Source: an uncultured Acetatifactor sp. (GTDB taxonomy: Bacteria; Bacillota; Clostridia; Lachnospirales; Lachnospiraceae). Taken from it: a stretch of 64,000 nt of DNA. Position 1 is the first letter of the stretch; each line of letters starts with the position of its first letter. Shown in pieces: positions 1 through 8,445 of the stretch. The position numbers and the translations under genes were made by a program. The notes beneath the pieces are model-generated. The model ran no database searches and had not been told where the DNA came from. It saw nothing but the letters and a program-made list of their open reading frames with translations. The DNA is taken from the NCBI GenBank assembly GCA_910585665.1, contig CAJUFI010000010.1, positions 12,617 to 76,616 on the forward strand, in the 5' to 3' direction.

Positions 1-2
1 AG

Positions 3-242
3 GGTGAGGCAGAAAGGCAAAAGCTGGCCCAGGAATTGCAGGAAGCCCAACGGCAAATTGCTGAATTACAGGAAATGCGGGAGCAGTTTGCAGCTTTACA
101 GAAAATGCAGGCGCAGCTTACAGCTTTACAGCAACAAAATGAAGAGCTGCGGCTTTTCACAGATACCCTGCGCAACAAGGACATTTCCCTGGAAGCGCTC
201 CCCCAATCGACTCAGCAATACCCCACAAAGAAAGAAGGATAA
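3..242 (+). CDS. C-terminal coiled-coil end of an unidentified protein (cut by window edge)
   Basis: The frame is open from the window edge to a TAA at 240-242, so only the last 79 residues are visible. They are almost all Glu, Gln, Leu, Ala, Met and Arg in heptad spacing, which is a clear coiled coil, and end in a short Pro/Gln/Lys tail. Such tails are common at the C terminus of Rpn-family or Uma2-type nuclease proteins in this group of bacteria, but the diagnostic part lies outside the window and I do not assign a function. The stop is only 4 bases before the next ATG. Confidence 0.6.
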   Translation, partial: GEAERQKLAQELQEAQRQIAELQEMREQFAALQKMQAQLTALQQQNEELRLFTDTLRNKDISLEALPQSTQQYPTKKEG

Positions 243-246
243 AACA

Positions 247-714
247 ATGTGTTACATCTGGCAGGATTATGTCCCCGGCTCCATGGATTATGTAGAGGAA
301 TGGCTGGACGAAGAAGCCGCTCTCCCTCATTACTGCGGCAGCCGCATGCCCAACTGCGATTACCACCACGGCTCCCTCCCGCCCGTGAAAGGCGTCCGCT
401 GCTACCAGGTCGCCCGGGCCAACCGCACCCATCCTCAGCTGGACGATTGCGTAGGCGGAACCTATAAGCACGGCGCGGACTTGGCCTTCCGGAATGGCAC
501 ATTTTATCTGCATTACTTCACCAATCCCATGAGCGAGCACACCGGCCCGGGCCAGAGCATCCTGGCTTCCTCCAGGGACGGCTCCCATTGGGACTCGTTC
601 CGTACCGCCTTTCCCCCTTACCGGCTTCATGACCGCGGTTTCCGCCATCTCACGCTTTGTTCTGCGCACCGGTGCCCCACGCAGCCTGCCCTCCCGGGAG
701 GACGAGCCCATTGA
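247..714 (+). pseudogene. Truncated, possibly chimeric gene with a sialidase-like N-terminal segment
   Basis: ATG at 247 follows a GAAGGA ribosome binding site and gives 155 codons. The middle part (TYKHGADLAF, FYLHYFTNP, GQSILASSRDG) resembles the first blade of sialidase-like beta-propeller proteins, from memory of such families. The last 25 or so residues (after FPPYRLHD) are Arg/His/Pro rich and do not continue the fold. The first 25 residues (YVPGSMDYVEEWLDEEA) look more like the start of a GNAT acetyltransferase. A full sialidase is more than twice this long, so this is at best a fragment and probably a fusion of pieces. The family assignment is weak; the truncation is clear. Confidence 0.4.
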
Positions 715-802
715 GGACACATCCTATGTCCTTCCGCTGGCAGACGAAAAGGATGACGAGTCCGTGTACGACCTGACGTCCTTCCTGGCGGAGAGCGAGT
801 AA
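629..802 (+). pseudogene. Short frame resembling the C-terminal tail of a membrane or secreted protein
   Basis: A 57-codon frame starting with ATG at 629 overlaps the 3' part of the preceding gene in another frame. It ends with an acidic tail (DEKDDESVYDLTSFLAESE) that reads like a genuine protein C terminus. The TAA stop at 800-802 is also the first triplet of the repeat fragment that follows. It is probably the remnant of a gene whose 5' part was lost when foreign DNA joined here. No family recognised. Confidence 0.3.
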
Positions 803-848
803 GGAATTGTCTACAAATAACCGCTACGAGTTTGCAGAATTTTTATGC
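800..848 (+). repeat. Half copy of the 105-bp palindromic (MITE-like) element
   Basis: About 49 bases match the left half of the element found complete at 14419-14523 and 17538-17642: the end TAAGGAATTGTCTACAAATAA, then CGCTACGAGTTT in place of TGCTGCAAGTTT. The match fades after the central T-run, and no right half is seen nearby. The element's first triplet supplies the stop codon of the frame before it. Confidence 0.7.
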
Positions 849-862
849 CAGAGGAAGAAGCC

Positions 863-891
863 TTGAAATCTCCCGGCAAATGCTATATGAT
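863..891 (+). promoter_or_regulatory. Predicted sigma-A promoter of the nicotinate phosphoribosyltransferase gene
   Basis: TTGAAA (863-868), a spacer of exactly 17 bases, then TATGAT (886-891). It lies 79 bases before the pncB ATG and directly after the repeat fragment. Prediction from consensus only. Confidence 0.6.
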
Positions 892-924
892 TAAGGAAAA
901 CACCACAACGCGCTACGCAAGCCG

Positions 925-952
925 TCAGCGGCCTCCCAGAGACGGCCGCTGA
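925..952 (+). promoter_or_regulatory. Perfect 9-bp hairpin in the pncB leader
   Basis: TCAGCGGCC (925-933) and GGCCGCTGA (944-952) are perfect inverted repeats around a 10-base loop. They end 5 bases before the GAGGGAGAAG ribosome binding site. No T-run follows, so it is not a terminator. It could be an operator or an RNA hairpin that affects translation of the NAD-salvage gene. The function is inference. Confidence 0.45.
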
Positions 953-969
953 AGAAACGAGGGAGAAGT

Positions 970-2424
970 ATGGACAGACAGAATCTCACATTGATGACAG
1001 ACCTTTACGAACTCACCATGATGCAGGGGTATTTCCTGCACAAAGACCGCAATGAGACGGTCATTTTCGACGCTTTCTACCGCAACAATCCCTGCAGCGG
1101 CGGGTACGCCATTTCCGCCGGTCTGGAGCAGGTCATCCAGTACATCAAGGAGCTGCGTTTCGACCAGGAGGACATCGATTATCTGGCTTCACTGGGCATC
1201 TTCCGGCAGGACTTCCTGGAGTATTTAAGCACCTTCCGGTTCTCCGGCGATATCTATGCCATCCCCGAGGGCACGGTCATGTTCCCCAGGGAGCCCGTCA
1301 TCAAGGTGGTGGCCCCCATCATGGAGGCCCAGCTGGTGGAGACCGCCATCCTGAACATCATCAACCACCAGAGCCTGATTGCCACCAAGGCCGCCAGGGT
1401 CTGCTACGCCGCCAAGGGGGACGGCATCATGGAATTCGGTCTGCGCAGGGCACAGGGGCCGGACGCGGGCACCTACGGGGCCAGGGCGGCTATGATCGGC
1501 GGCTGCATCGGCACCAGCAACGTGCTCTGCGGCCAGCTCTTCGGCGTTCCTGTAAAGGGCACCCACGCCCACAGCTGGATCATGAGCTTCCCGGACGAAT
1601 ATACCGCCTTCAAGACCTACGCGGACATGTACCCCTCCGCCTGTATCCTGTTGGTGGATACCTACGATACCCTGAAATCCGGCGTGCCCAATGCCATCCG
1701 GGTGTTCACGGAACTGCGGGAAGCGGGCATTCCCCTGACCTTCTACGGCATCCGCCTGGACAGCGGCGACCTGGCCTATCTGTCCAAGAAAGCCCGGAAG
1801 ATGCTGGACGACGCCGGGTTCCCGGATGCCGTCATCTCCGCTTCCAACGACCTGGACGAATACCTGATCGACAGCCTGAAGGCCCAGGGCGCGGCCATCA
1901 CCTCCTGGGGCGTTGGCACCAACCTGATCACCTCCAAGGACAATCCCTCCTTCGGCGGCGTGTATAAGCTCGCCGCCATCCGCGGGGAGGACGGGCATTT
2001 CATCCCTAAGATAAAATTATCGGAAAACAGTGAAAAAGTTACCAATCCCGGGGACAAAAAGATATACCGCGTCTACGAGAAGGAAACAGGTAAAATCAAG
2101 GCCGACCTGATCTGCCTGGCGGAAGAGGAATATCACGAGAGCGACGACCTGGTGCTCTTCGACTCCCTGGAACCCTGGAAGAAGACGAAGCTGAAAAGCG
2201 GCACCTACCGCCTGCGTCCGTTGATGGCACAGATTTTCAAGGACGGGGAATGCTGCTATACCTCCCCCAAGGTCATGGACATCAGGGCTTACTGCCAGAA
2301 AGAGCTGGACACCCTTTGGGAAGAGACGAAGCGCCTGGTGAACCCTCACGAAGTGTACGTGGACTTGTCCCAGAAGCTGTATGACACCAAGATGGCATTG
2401 CTGGAAGAGATGAGCGAAAAATAA
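970..2424 (+). CDS. pncB: Nicotinate phosphoribosyltransferase
   Basis: 484 residues, the usual length for this enzyme in Firmicutes. It makes nicotinate mononucleotide from nicotinate and PRPP, with ATP hydrolysis, in the cytoplasmic Preiss-Handler NAD salvage pathway. The family signature DLYELTMMQGYF is at residues 11-22, GTSN at 181-184, the active-site region GTHAHSW at 197-203, and LDSGDLAYLS at 263-272. ATG 970 follows GAGGGAGAAGT. It has its own promoter and a leader hairpin, and it converges on the next gene across a large palindrome, so it is probably monocistronic. The prs gene later in this window makes its co-substrate PRPP. Confidence 0.95.
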   Translation: MDRQNLTLMTDLYELTMMQGYFLHKDRNETVIFDAFYRNNPCSGGYAISAGLEQVIQYIKELRFDQEDIDYLASLGIFRQDFLEYLSTFRFSGDIYAIPEGTVMFPREPVIKVVAPIMEAQLVETAILNIINHQSLIATKAARVCYAAKGDGIMEFGLRRAQGPDAGTYGARAAMIGGCIGTSNVLCGQLFGVPVKGTHAHSWIMSFPDEYTAFKTYADMYPSACILLVDTYDTLKSGVPNAIRVFTELREAGIPLTFYGIRLDSGDLAYLSKKARKMLDDAGFPDAVISASNDLDEYLIDSLKAQGAAITSWGVGTNLITSKDNPSFGGVYKLAAIRGEDGHFIPKIKLSENSEKVTNPGDKKIYRVYEKETGKIKADLICLAEEEYHESDDLVLFDSLEPWKKTKLKSGTYRLRPLMAQIFKDGECCYTSPKVMDIRAYCQKELDTLWEETKRLVNPHEVYVDLSQKLYDTKMALLEEMSEK

Positions 2425-2442
2425 ATTGCACAAAATCTAAAG

Positions 2443-2541
2443 AAGCTGCCGGGCAACGGCAATCGCGCACTATGTATGGCGGAATCCCCACTGTGCCGCA
2501 ACATAAGCGCAAAAATGCCGCCATTGCCTGACAGCTTTTTT
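2443..2541. terminator. Large palindrome between convergent genes, probable bidirectional terminator
   Basis: Arms 2443-2460 (AAGCTGCCGGGCAACGGC) and 2520-2537 pair over 18 positions with two mismatches and one G-T. The plus strand then has a run of T to 2541. The loop itself contains a second nested inverted repeat (2465-2510). It fills the gap between pncB (plus) and the Sel1 gene (minus). The long two-level hairpin is larger than an ordinary terminator. Confidence 0.6.
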
Positions 2542-2627
2542 CTATTGTCAGCCAAGCGCCCCGCACTGCATCGCGGCATTCCAAAACCGCTCAGGCCAAA
2601 GCGCTCTATCGCGCAACTCCCATGCCC

Positions 2628-3863
2628 TTACCGGCGCACCCACTTGCCGAACAGCGTCTTCTTATATCTGGCAAGCTCCGTCTTGACCTCCGGATGATTG
2701 CCCGCCTTCTGCAGATAGGCCACGCCCCTGGGGATGTCCGCAGCCACGCCCAGCCCCTGGCCGTAAATCATGCCCCGCAGATAATCCGCTTCCCAGTAGT
2801 TCCAGTCCACCTGATCCAGGAACTGGCGGGCCCGGACATAGTCCTGGGGCGTGCCCCAGCCGTTGAAGCAGCATTTGGCCAGATAGAAGACGCCCCATCT
2901 GCTGCCTCTGTCATAGGCGTAGGAAAGCAGCCCGAAGGCCTTCTCGTAGTCAACAGGTACTCCTGTGCCCCTGAAATAAGCCTTGCCCAGATGGTTATAG
3001 CTGTCGATGTCACCGGACGGGATTCCTTTCTCATAGCATTTGACGGCATAGGCTTCATCCTTTGCCGTGCCGATGCCCTCGGCGCAGCAGCGCCCCACAT
3101 CGCACCATGCCCCCGGCTGGCCGCCCTCTGCGGCTTCTTTGTACCAGCGAAAAGCCTCTTCCTTCCGCCCTTCTTTCTCCAGTTCCTCCGCATAGAAGGA
3201 CTGGTGGATGGGATGGCCGTATTCCGCGCCGGTTTTCCACAGATCCTTCGCCATCTCCGGCCTGGGCGCAATGATGTCCTCATCCCCCTGGGTATAATAG
3301 CGGTTCAGATTGTTGGCCGCAAAATACATGCCGCCCCGGAGGGCTTTCCAGAACCAGTCCTCACATTTGGAGATGTTTTCCTTCAGATAAGCCTTGAAGG
3401 CCTCCCGGCTGGGGAAAGACTCCATGCTCTTGTCCTGGATGCGCAGAAAATCCCACCAAAAATAAGTATTCCCCACCACATACTGGCAGAAAGCATCCCC
3501 CCACTGGGCCTGTTCCAGCACCTGGTCAAAAGCCTCCTGTAAGCTGGCAAAAGGCATGGCGGCCTGTACTTCCGGGGTAAGCTCCCCACAGCGCATGGAC
3601 ACCAGCACCCCCAATGCGCTGCCCTGTGCCACGGATTTGTGCAGCAGTTCCGTAGCCCTGTCGTCATCCTCCGGGAACCCATGCCCCGCCCACACGTACT
3701 GATGGCCGCACAGGCACCTGGCCAGCACACAGGTGGCGTCCCCGTCCCCGGCCTCGGAAGCACGCTCCAGAAGGGCGAAAGCCTCCTTGCCCCGTCCCGT
3801 GCGCTCATGATAGTAAATGTCCCGCAGCGCCTGCTGCACCTCTTCGCTCAGTTGTTTTCCCAT
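2628..3863 (-). CDS. Sel1/TPR-like repeat protein
   Basis: 411 residues with no signal peptide or membrane segment, so probably cytoplasmic. The second half has clear Sel1-type repeats of about 36 residues: EEAFRWYKEAAEGGQPGAW, DEAYAVKCYEKG, YEKAFGLLSYAYDRGSRWG and GTPQDYVRARQFLD, with the typical G-x-GV/GT turns. These alpha-solenoid repeats usually bind other proteins; no catalytic domain is visible. ATG 3863 follows AAAGGAGCAGC. It stands alone, convergent with pncB and 52 bases upstream of the kinase gene on the same strand. The partner is unknown. Confidence 0.75.
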   Translation of the reverse strand: MGKQLSEEVQQALRDIYYHERTGRGKEAFALLERASEAGDGDATCVLARCLCGHQYVWAGHGFPEDDDRATELLHKSVAQGSALGVLVSMRCGELTPEVQAAMPFASLQEAFDQVLEQAQWGDAFCQYVVGNTYFWWDFLRIQDKSMESFPSREAFKAYLKENISKCEDWFWKALRGGMYFAANNLNRYYTQGDEDIIAPRPEMAKDLWKTGAEYGHPIHQSFYAEELEKEGRKEEAFRWYKEAAEGGQPGAWCDVGRCCAEGIGTAKDEAYAVKCYEKGIPSGDIDSYNHLGKAYFRGTGVPVDYEKAFGLLSYAYDRGSRWGVFYLAKCCFNGWGTPQDYVRARQFLDQVDWNYWEADYLRGMIYGQGLGVAADIPRGVAYLQKAGNHPEVKTELARYKKTLFGKWVRR

Positions 3864-3915
3864 CTTGTTGCTGCTCCTTTTTGTTTTCTTGATTCAGTTT
3901 CTATCGGCATCACGT

Positions 3916-4830
3916 CTATAATACATCGTTCAGCCGTTCTGCCAGGGCTTCCACGGATTCCAAATTCACTTCCACCTGGGCGTCATGATAATGGCTCACT
4001 TCCGTGTAGAGCTCGTAAAAGCGCCGCTTTGCCTGAAAGTTCCCGCTCAGGGGCATCTTCCGGGAATATCTTTCCAGCAGGCCGTAGCCCTTGCCGTTGG
4101 CATTGTCCAGCTGATACAGGTCGAACTCGCTGTCCGCCCAGCAGCAGTGGAACGGATCGATCACGGCCACCGCCCGGCTCCTGTCCCTGTCCAGCATCAC
4201 GTTCCAGGTATTGTAGTCCCCGTGTATCAGCCTGGCCTGGGTAATGGGCAAATGGAAAATATTGCGGAACTGCTCTATGGACCGCCGGAAGGTCTCCATC
4301 ACCTGATCCGAAATCTGCCCTTTCTCCCAAAGCCGCCCGGCCTTTTCCACAATGCCCCGGGCGATTGGATAATAATACTCCTGCCAGCTGGGGCAATACC
4401 TCCCGGAGGACAGGATGCCGAACCCTTCGGGGTTCACCACCCGGTGGTACCCAATCAGGTTGTCCACGATGCTTTCACCGATAGCTTCCCTGGCCGTCTC
4501 CGGCAGCTCGGCGGCATCGAAGTCACCGGCATTTACGCCCTCTATGTATTCCATGAAAAGCGCGTCCATGGGCAGTCCCGTCCGCTCCTTCTCCAGCACC
4601 TTATAGATACGCGGCATCTTCAGCAGGGAATGCTCCGACAGCAGCCTGGTCTGCTCGGCCTCCCTGGCCGCAAGCCCCGGAAACAGGTACAGCTTCAGAA
4701 CCACGGAAAAAGGCTCCGCCTCCAGCGAGACCAGAAAGACCCTCCCATAGAATCCGCCGCCCAGCCCCCGGACGTTCCCGGGCGGAACCCCATAACATTG
4801 CAACACAGCTTCCCGAATCGTATCCTGCAT
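3916..4830 (-). CDS. Aminoglycoside-phosphotransferase-fold kinase
   Basis: 304 residues with the protein-kinase-like APH fold. A glycine loop (RGLGGGFYGRVF, residues 21-32) is followed by Lys46 in VVLKLYLF. The catalytic loop HGDYNTWN is at 203-210 and the metal-binding DPF with ADSEFDL is at 225-238. The family phosphorylates small molecules such as aminoglycosides, choline, homoserine or fructosamines; the substrate cannot be read from sequence. It has its own promoter at 4936-4964, and the Sel1 gene follows on the same strand. Antibiotic resistance should not be assumed. Confidence 0.8.
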   Translation of the reverse strand: MQDTIREAVLQCYGVPPGNVRGLGGGFYGRVFLVSLEAEPFSVVLKLYLFPGLAAREAEQTRLLSEHSLLKMPRIYKVLEKERTGLPMDALFMEYIEGVNAGDFDAAELPETAREAIGESIVDNLIGYHRVVNPEGFGILSSGRYCPSWQEYYYPIARGIVEKAGRLWEKGQISDQVMETFRRSIEQFRNIFHLPITQARLIHGDYNTWNVMLDRDRSRAVAVIDPFHCCWADSEFDLYQLDNANGKGYGLLERYSRKMPLSGNFQAKRRFYELYTEVSHYHDAQVEVNLESVEALAERLNDVL

Positions 4831-4935
4831 ACGCGCACCTCCATCTCCGTATCAGAACCTGCTCCGGCACGGCTTCCCTTCCCCTGGCAGAGTCCGGTCT
4901 CCGTGCCCAAGCCCCATGTCTGTCTCTATGGTTCC

Positions 4936-4964
4936 ATTATATTCCTTATTTGGGAAGGTGGCAA
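4936..4964 (-). promoter_or_regulatory. Predicted promoter of the APH-fold kinase gene
   Basis: Read on the minus strand: TTGCCA (4964-4959), 17-base spacer, TATAAT (4941-4936). It lies about 105 bases upstream of the kinase ATG. Confidence 0.65.
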
Positions 4965-5010
4965 TAGATGCTTCGGCGGTACTTCTTAAGATTTTGGACT
5001 GCCGCCCGCA

Positions 5011-5046
5011 GAAAAACCAGCCGCCAAATGCAGGGTGACGGCTGGT
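5011..5046 (-). terminator. Rho-independent terminator of the regulator-kinase-ABC operon
   Basis: Minus strand: ACCAGCCG (5046-5039) and CGGCTGGT (5023-5016) form a perfect 8-bp stem followed by TTTTT. It begins a few bases after the permease stop codon at 5052. Confidence 0.85.
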
Positions 5047-5051
5047 CCGCA

Positions 5052-6125
5052 TCAGCTCACTTCGTGGCTGGCAAAGATTCTCCGGGAAGCCCCATACCCC
5101 ACCGCCAGAAGCCCGGCGCTCACCGGCAGGGCCCAGACGGCATAGGGCAGCCCGCCCCTGAGCTGCCCCAGGGACATCAGGGATTCAAACTGCATCTGGT
5201 AGACGGGCAGAAGGGCCAAAAGCCGGAACAGAGGGCTGGACTCCGGCACAGGCAGCAGCGCGGGCACAATGTGAACCGCCGCGGAAGCCACAATGGTTAT
5301 CATGGGATTCCTACAGGCCGCCGAAAGCACAAGGGCCACCGCCGCCGTGCCCACCGCCCCCGCAAAGCTGAGCAGAATCTGATATCCGAGCAATGCGCCG
5401 CAGGTGAGGTTGTATGGGATATATCCCTCCGTTAAAATCAGCCTGGCGAACAGGATGCTGCAGTCCAGGCCCTCGCTGCCGTACAACAGAAATGCCGCCC
5501 CCATATTGCAGGCCACCATCGCGGCTGTGGCCAGAAGCGCCGCCAGGATTCCGGCCAGCGCCTTGGCGCCGGCGCATTTCGTCCTGCCGTATCTGCTGGC
5601 CAGAATGAGACTGTCCACGCCGCCGTACTCGCCGCTGTAGACCGGCGCAAGCATGATAAGGATTACGAAGGACAGGAAGAGGAAGCCCTTCTGCATATCT
5701 CTGCTGGCACAGATCCAGCCGTCCACATAGCCGATCCGGATTTCCTCCTCCCCGAACACGTCGGCCACCCGCAGCCCGTTCCAGTTCCCGTACATATCGG
5801 AAAAGCGGGCCGACACTGCCGACTGCATGGCGTTCTGGTACAGATAGATGGCGTTCAGCCCCTGGGGGCCGGACTTCGGAGCCAGGTCGGCCAGCATCTG
5901 CTGCACCTTTTCGTCCGTCAGTATCCCCGCGTATCTGGCGGCAATCTCCTTGTCCAGGGCCACGGCCTCCCCTCCGGATGCCTGGATGCCGCCGTAGGAG
6001 GCATATTTGTTCTGGTAGGTGGATATAGAAAACAGCGCCGAGAGCAGAAGCACTGCCAAAAAAGCCATCTGCGTCAGCCTTTTCCCGAGAAGTTTCCGCA
6101 GTTCGTATCCAATCAGTTTCCTCAT
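5052..6125 (-). CDS. ABC-2-type exporter permease
   Basis: 357 residues. A first membrane segment near 18-36 is followed by an outside domain of roughly 150 residues. Five more hydrophobic segments come in the second half (for example FLFLSFVILIMLAPVYSG and ILAALLATAAMVACNMGAAF). This is the layout of ABC-2 permeases with a large first loop. Its ATG overlaps the stop of the ATPase gene by four bases (ATGA, 6122-6125), so the two are translationally coupled. The substrate is unknown; the linked sensor kinase suggests a response to a peptide or cell-envelope stress. It is the last gene before the terminator. Confidence 0.8.
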   Translation of the reverse strand: MRKLIGYELRKLLGKRLTQMAFLAVLLLSALFSISTYQNKYASYGGIQASGGEAVALDKEIAARYAGILTDEKVQQMLADLAPKSGPQGLNAIYLYQNAMQSAVSARFSDMYGNWNGLRVADVFGEEEIRIGYVDGWICASRDMQKGFLFLSFVILIMLAPVYSGEYGGVDSLILASRYGRTKCAGAKALAGILAALLATAAMVACNMGAAFLLYGSEGLDCSILFARLILTEGYIPYNLTCGALLGYQILLSFAGAVGTAAVALVLSAACRNPMITIVASAAVHIVPALLPVPESSPLFRLLALLPVYQMQFESLMSLGQLRGGLPYAVWALPVSAGLLAVGYGASRRIFASHEVS

Positions 6126-7108
6126 CTCTCATCCCCTCCTTCGCATTGGGATTCCACATCACTCCCAAAGTCCCTGCCGCACTCCTCAGCCCCGGAAGCG
6201 TCCTCCGAAAGCCCCCATCCCCGCGCACGCCGCCCTCCGGCGGGCTGCTCCCGGAAATAGTACAGATACAAATCCTCAAGATTAGGATCAACTAACCTCG
6301 CATTCCCCATAGGCCGCTCCCCGGCGATCACCCGCAGCACAGTGCGTCCGTCCCGCTCATTGCGCAGATTGCTCACGTTCAGCTCCGCCACATACCTGTC
6401 CGCATGCCCGGCGGGGACTACGCATTCCCACACCTGCCCCTGGATTTCCGAGGTGATTTCTCCGGGTCTGCCGTAGTGGACGATCTGCCCGGATTTCATC
6501 ACCAGAATCCGCTCCGCGATGAACTCCACGTCCGACACGATATGGGTGGAAAGAATGACAATCCGCCCCTTGGAAAACGCGCTGATCAGGTTGCGGAAGC
6601 GCACCCTTTCCTTGGGGTCAAGCCCTGTGGTAGGTTCGTCCAGAATCAAGATCCGCGGGTCGTTGAGCATAGCCTGGGCGATTCCCAGCCGCTGCTTCAT
6701 GCCGCCCGAAAAGGTCTTTATCCGGTGCCTGGCCTCACAGGACAGGCCTACCTCCTCCAGAAGCTCCCAGGCCCTCCGCTCCCCGGCCTTTCCTTCCAGC
6801 CCTTTCAGGGCAGCGATGTACCTCAGGAAATCGATTGCCCGAAAATCAGGATAGTATCCAAAGCCCTGGGGCAGATACCCCAGCAGATTGCGGTACCCCT
6901 CCCCCAGCTTCTCTATGTTTTTCCCATCCAGCAGTATCCGCCCCTCCGTGGGGCGCTGCAAGGCGCACAGCAGACGCATCAGCGTGGTCTTCCCCGCGCC
7001 GTTGGCCCCCAGCAGCCCATAGACCCCGGCGTTCAGGGTGACGCTCATGTGGTATACGGCTTTCTTCTTCCCGTACTGCTTCGTCAGTTCCACAGTCTTC
7101 AGTTCCAT
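6122..7108 (-). CDS. ABC transporter ATP-binding protein
   Basis: 328 residues. Walker A GANGAGKTT is at 34-42, signature FSGGMKQR at 133-140 and Walker B with D-loop ILDEPTTGLD at 155-164, with the switch histidine in LSTHIV. It energises the permease encoded directly downstream. The last 60 or so residues extend beyond the nucleotide-binding domain and become Gly/Arg/Glu rich. ATG 7108 follows GGAAAGGAG. The gene follows the response regulator and kinase on the same strand after a 152-base gap with a strong hairpin. Confidence 0.9.
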   Translation of the reverse strand: MELKTVELTKQYGKKKAVYHMSVTLNAGVYGLLGANGAGKTTLMRLLCALQRPTEGRILLDGKNIEKLGEGYRNLLGYLPQGFGYYPDFRAIDFLRYIAALKGLEGKAGERRAWELLEEVGLSCEARHRIKTFSGGMKQRLGIAQAMLNDPRILILDEPTTGLDPKERVRFRNLISAFSKGRIVILSTHIVSDVEFIAERILVMKSGQIVHYGRPGEITSEIQGQVWECVVPAGHADRYVAELNVSNLRNERDGRTVLRVIAGERPMGNARLVDPNLEDLYLYYFREQPAGGRRARGWGLSEDASGAEECGRDFGSDVESQCEGGDER

Positions 7109-7144
7109 AAAAAATCTCCTTTCCTTGATTGTAGTTCCGCATCT

Positions 7145-7186
7145 GCTCCGCCCGGCACTTTAGTATGGGCTGGCACCGTGCGGAGC
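7145..7186 (-). promoter_or_regulatory. Hairpin in the leader between kinase and ABC genes
   Basis: Arms 7145-7158 (GCTCCGCCCGGCAC) and 7173-7186 (GCACCGTGCGGAGC) pair over 14 positions with three imperfect ones. No T-run follows on the minus strand. It lies in the 152-base gap before the ABC ATPase gene, where an operator or an mRNA processing/stability hairpin would fit. Confidence 0.4.
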
Positions 7187-7260
7187 GGACGCTGTTTTAA
7201 ATTAGCTATTTATCTCTTTTTCAAGGGATAAGGAGATTGTAGAACAGATTTTTCTATTTT

Positions 7261-8445
7261 TTATCTACTTTCTGGCCCGTTTTTGAAAAAAGCCGTCACT
7301 TTTGCGCCGCTGACGCCGTTCTCCACCTTCAGCCACCCGCCGTGGCGCTCGCTGAGCAGCCTGCAGATATAAAGCCCCAGCCCGAAATGCTCCTCCCGCC
7401 TTTCCTCCCCCGTGACATAGGGGTTCCATGCCTCCCGGAGCATCTTCCCGTCGAACCCGGGGCCGTCATCGGCCACCGTCAGGGCCAGCCCGCCGTCCCG
7501 CTCCTCCAGGATAAGCGTGACCTGGGTGTCCGCGTACCGGGCCGCGTTTGCCACAAGGTTGCCGCACACCTGAGACAGGAACATTCCGTCCAGCCGGAAA
7601 TGCCCGGAGACCGCCTGATTCCGGAGACAGATTTTCTTGTCGTTTTCCCGGCAAATAATATTTGTATTTTCCTCTATCTGTGTCAGGAGCTCCGAAAGGG
7701 ATATCCGCTGATATTCCGGCTGCCTGTCCTCCAGCCGCTGAAGCTGGCTCATGCTGTCCACATAGCGCTCCATGCGGGCGATGTGCTTCCCCATGGTGAC
7801 AGCAACGCTTCGAACCTGGCTGTCCTCCCCGGCCTGAAGCAGCTCGTCATAGCCTTTCAGAACCGTCAGAGGCGTGCGCAGATCGTGGGCGAAAGCCGCA
7901 TTCAGACGCCTGCGCTCCTCCATCTGCCGCCACATCCCGGAAAAGCTGTCCGCCAGTTGACTCCGCATGGTCTCAAAAGACGCACAGAGCTCCCCCAGCT
8001 CGTCCTTCCTGTCGTAAGACAGGGAAAAGTTCAGGTCACTAACGGAAATCTTTTCCGATGCCCTTTTCAGCTCCGCCAATGGCTTCCGCAGACGGTTCCG
8101 GTAAAAAAGGAAGGCCGCCGTCAGGATGCAGAGCGCGGAATAGACCGGCGTAGCCACCAGGGGCAGCCCATTCGCAAAAGACAATAAGCGCTCATCTTCT
8201 TCCGTAAGCGACAGGGGGGTTTTGTAGATATAAGTGCCCTCTCCCAGTCTTTCGCCATTTTCGCTGGTCAGGTAATATTTTTCCCGCTGGGACGGATAGG
8301 AAGCATAAAGCCGCTCTATCGCGTAGCTGCAGACAGCCTCTGTTCCCTGAATCAACGCAAGGGCCACCATGGTCATCAGGACCACATACAGGACGAGGCT
8401 CGCCCGCAGGGAAAGGTTCCTGAACCGTGTCTTTATCTTGTCCAT
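7261..8445 (-). CDS. Sensor histidine kinase
   Basis: With the ATG at 8445 it is 394 residues; a GTG four codons upstream is also possible. Two membrane segments (about 15-32 and 100-115) enclose a short outside sensor loop, followed by a HAMP-like linker. The phosphoacceptor motif is FAHDLRTPL (His near residue 187), then N box GNLVANAARYA and G boxes VADDGPGF and FGLGLYI. It overlaps the response regulator gene by 13 bases. Architecture and context match two-component systems that control a neighbouring exporter, often for antimicrobial peptides; that role is inferred. Confidence 0.9.
   Translation of the reverse strand: MDKIKTRFRNLSLRASLVLYVVLMTMVALALIQGTEAVCSYAIERLYASYPSQREKYYLTSENGERLGEGTYIYKTPLSLTEEDERLLSFANGLPLVATPVYSALCILTAAFLFYRNRLRKPLAELKRASEKISVSDLNFSLSYDRKDELGELCASFETMRSQLADSFSGMWRQMEERRRLNAAFAHDLRTPLTVLKGYDELLQAGEDSQVRSVAVTMGKHIARMERYVDSMSQLQRLEDRQPEYQRISLSELLTQIEENTNIICRENDKKICLRNQAVSGHFRLDGMFLSQVCGNLVANAARYADTQVTLILEERDGGLALTVADDGPGFDGKMLREAWNPYVTGEERREEHFGLGLYICRLLSERHGGWLKVENGVSGAKVTAFFKNGPESR

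Noticed and set aside
1225..1998. Long antisense frames opposite pncB and other GC-rich genes
   Set aside because: They mirror the codon bias of the real genes and lack start signals.
3916..4830. Aminoglycoside resistance gene
   Set aside because: Only the general APH fold is shown; many such kinases act on metabolites, and nothing ties it to resistance.
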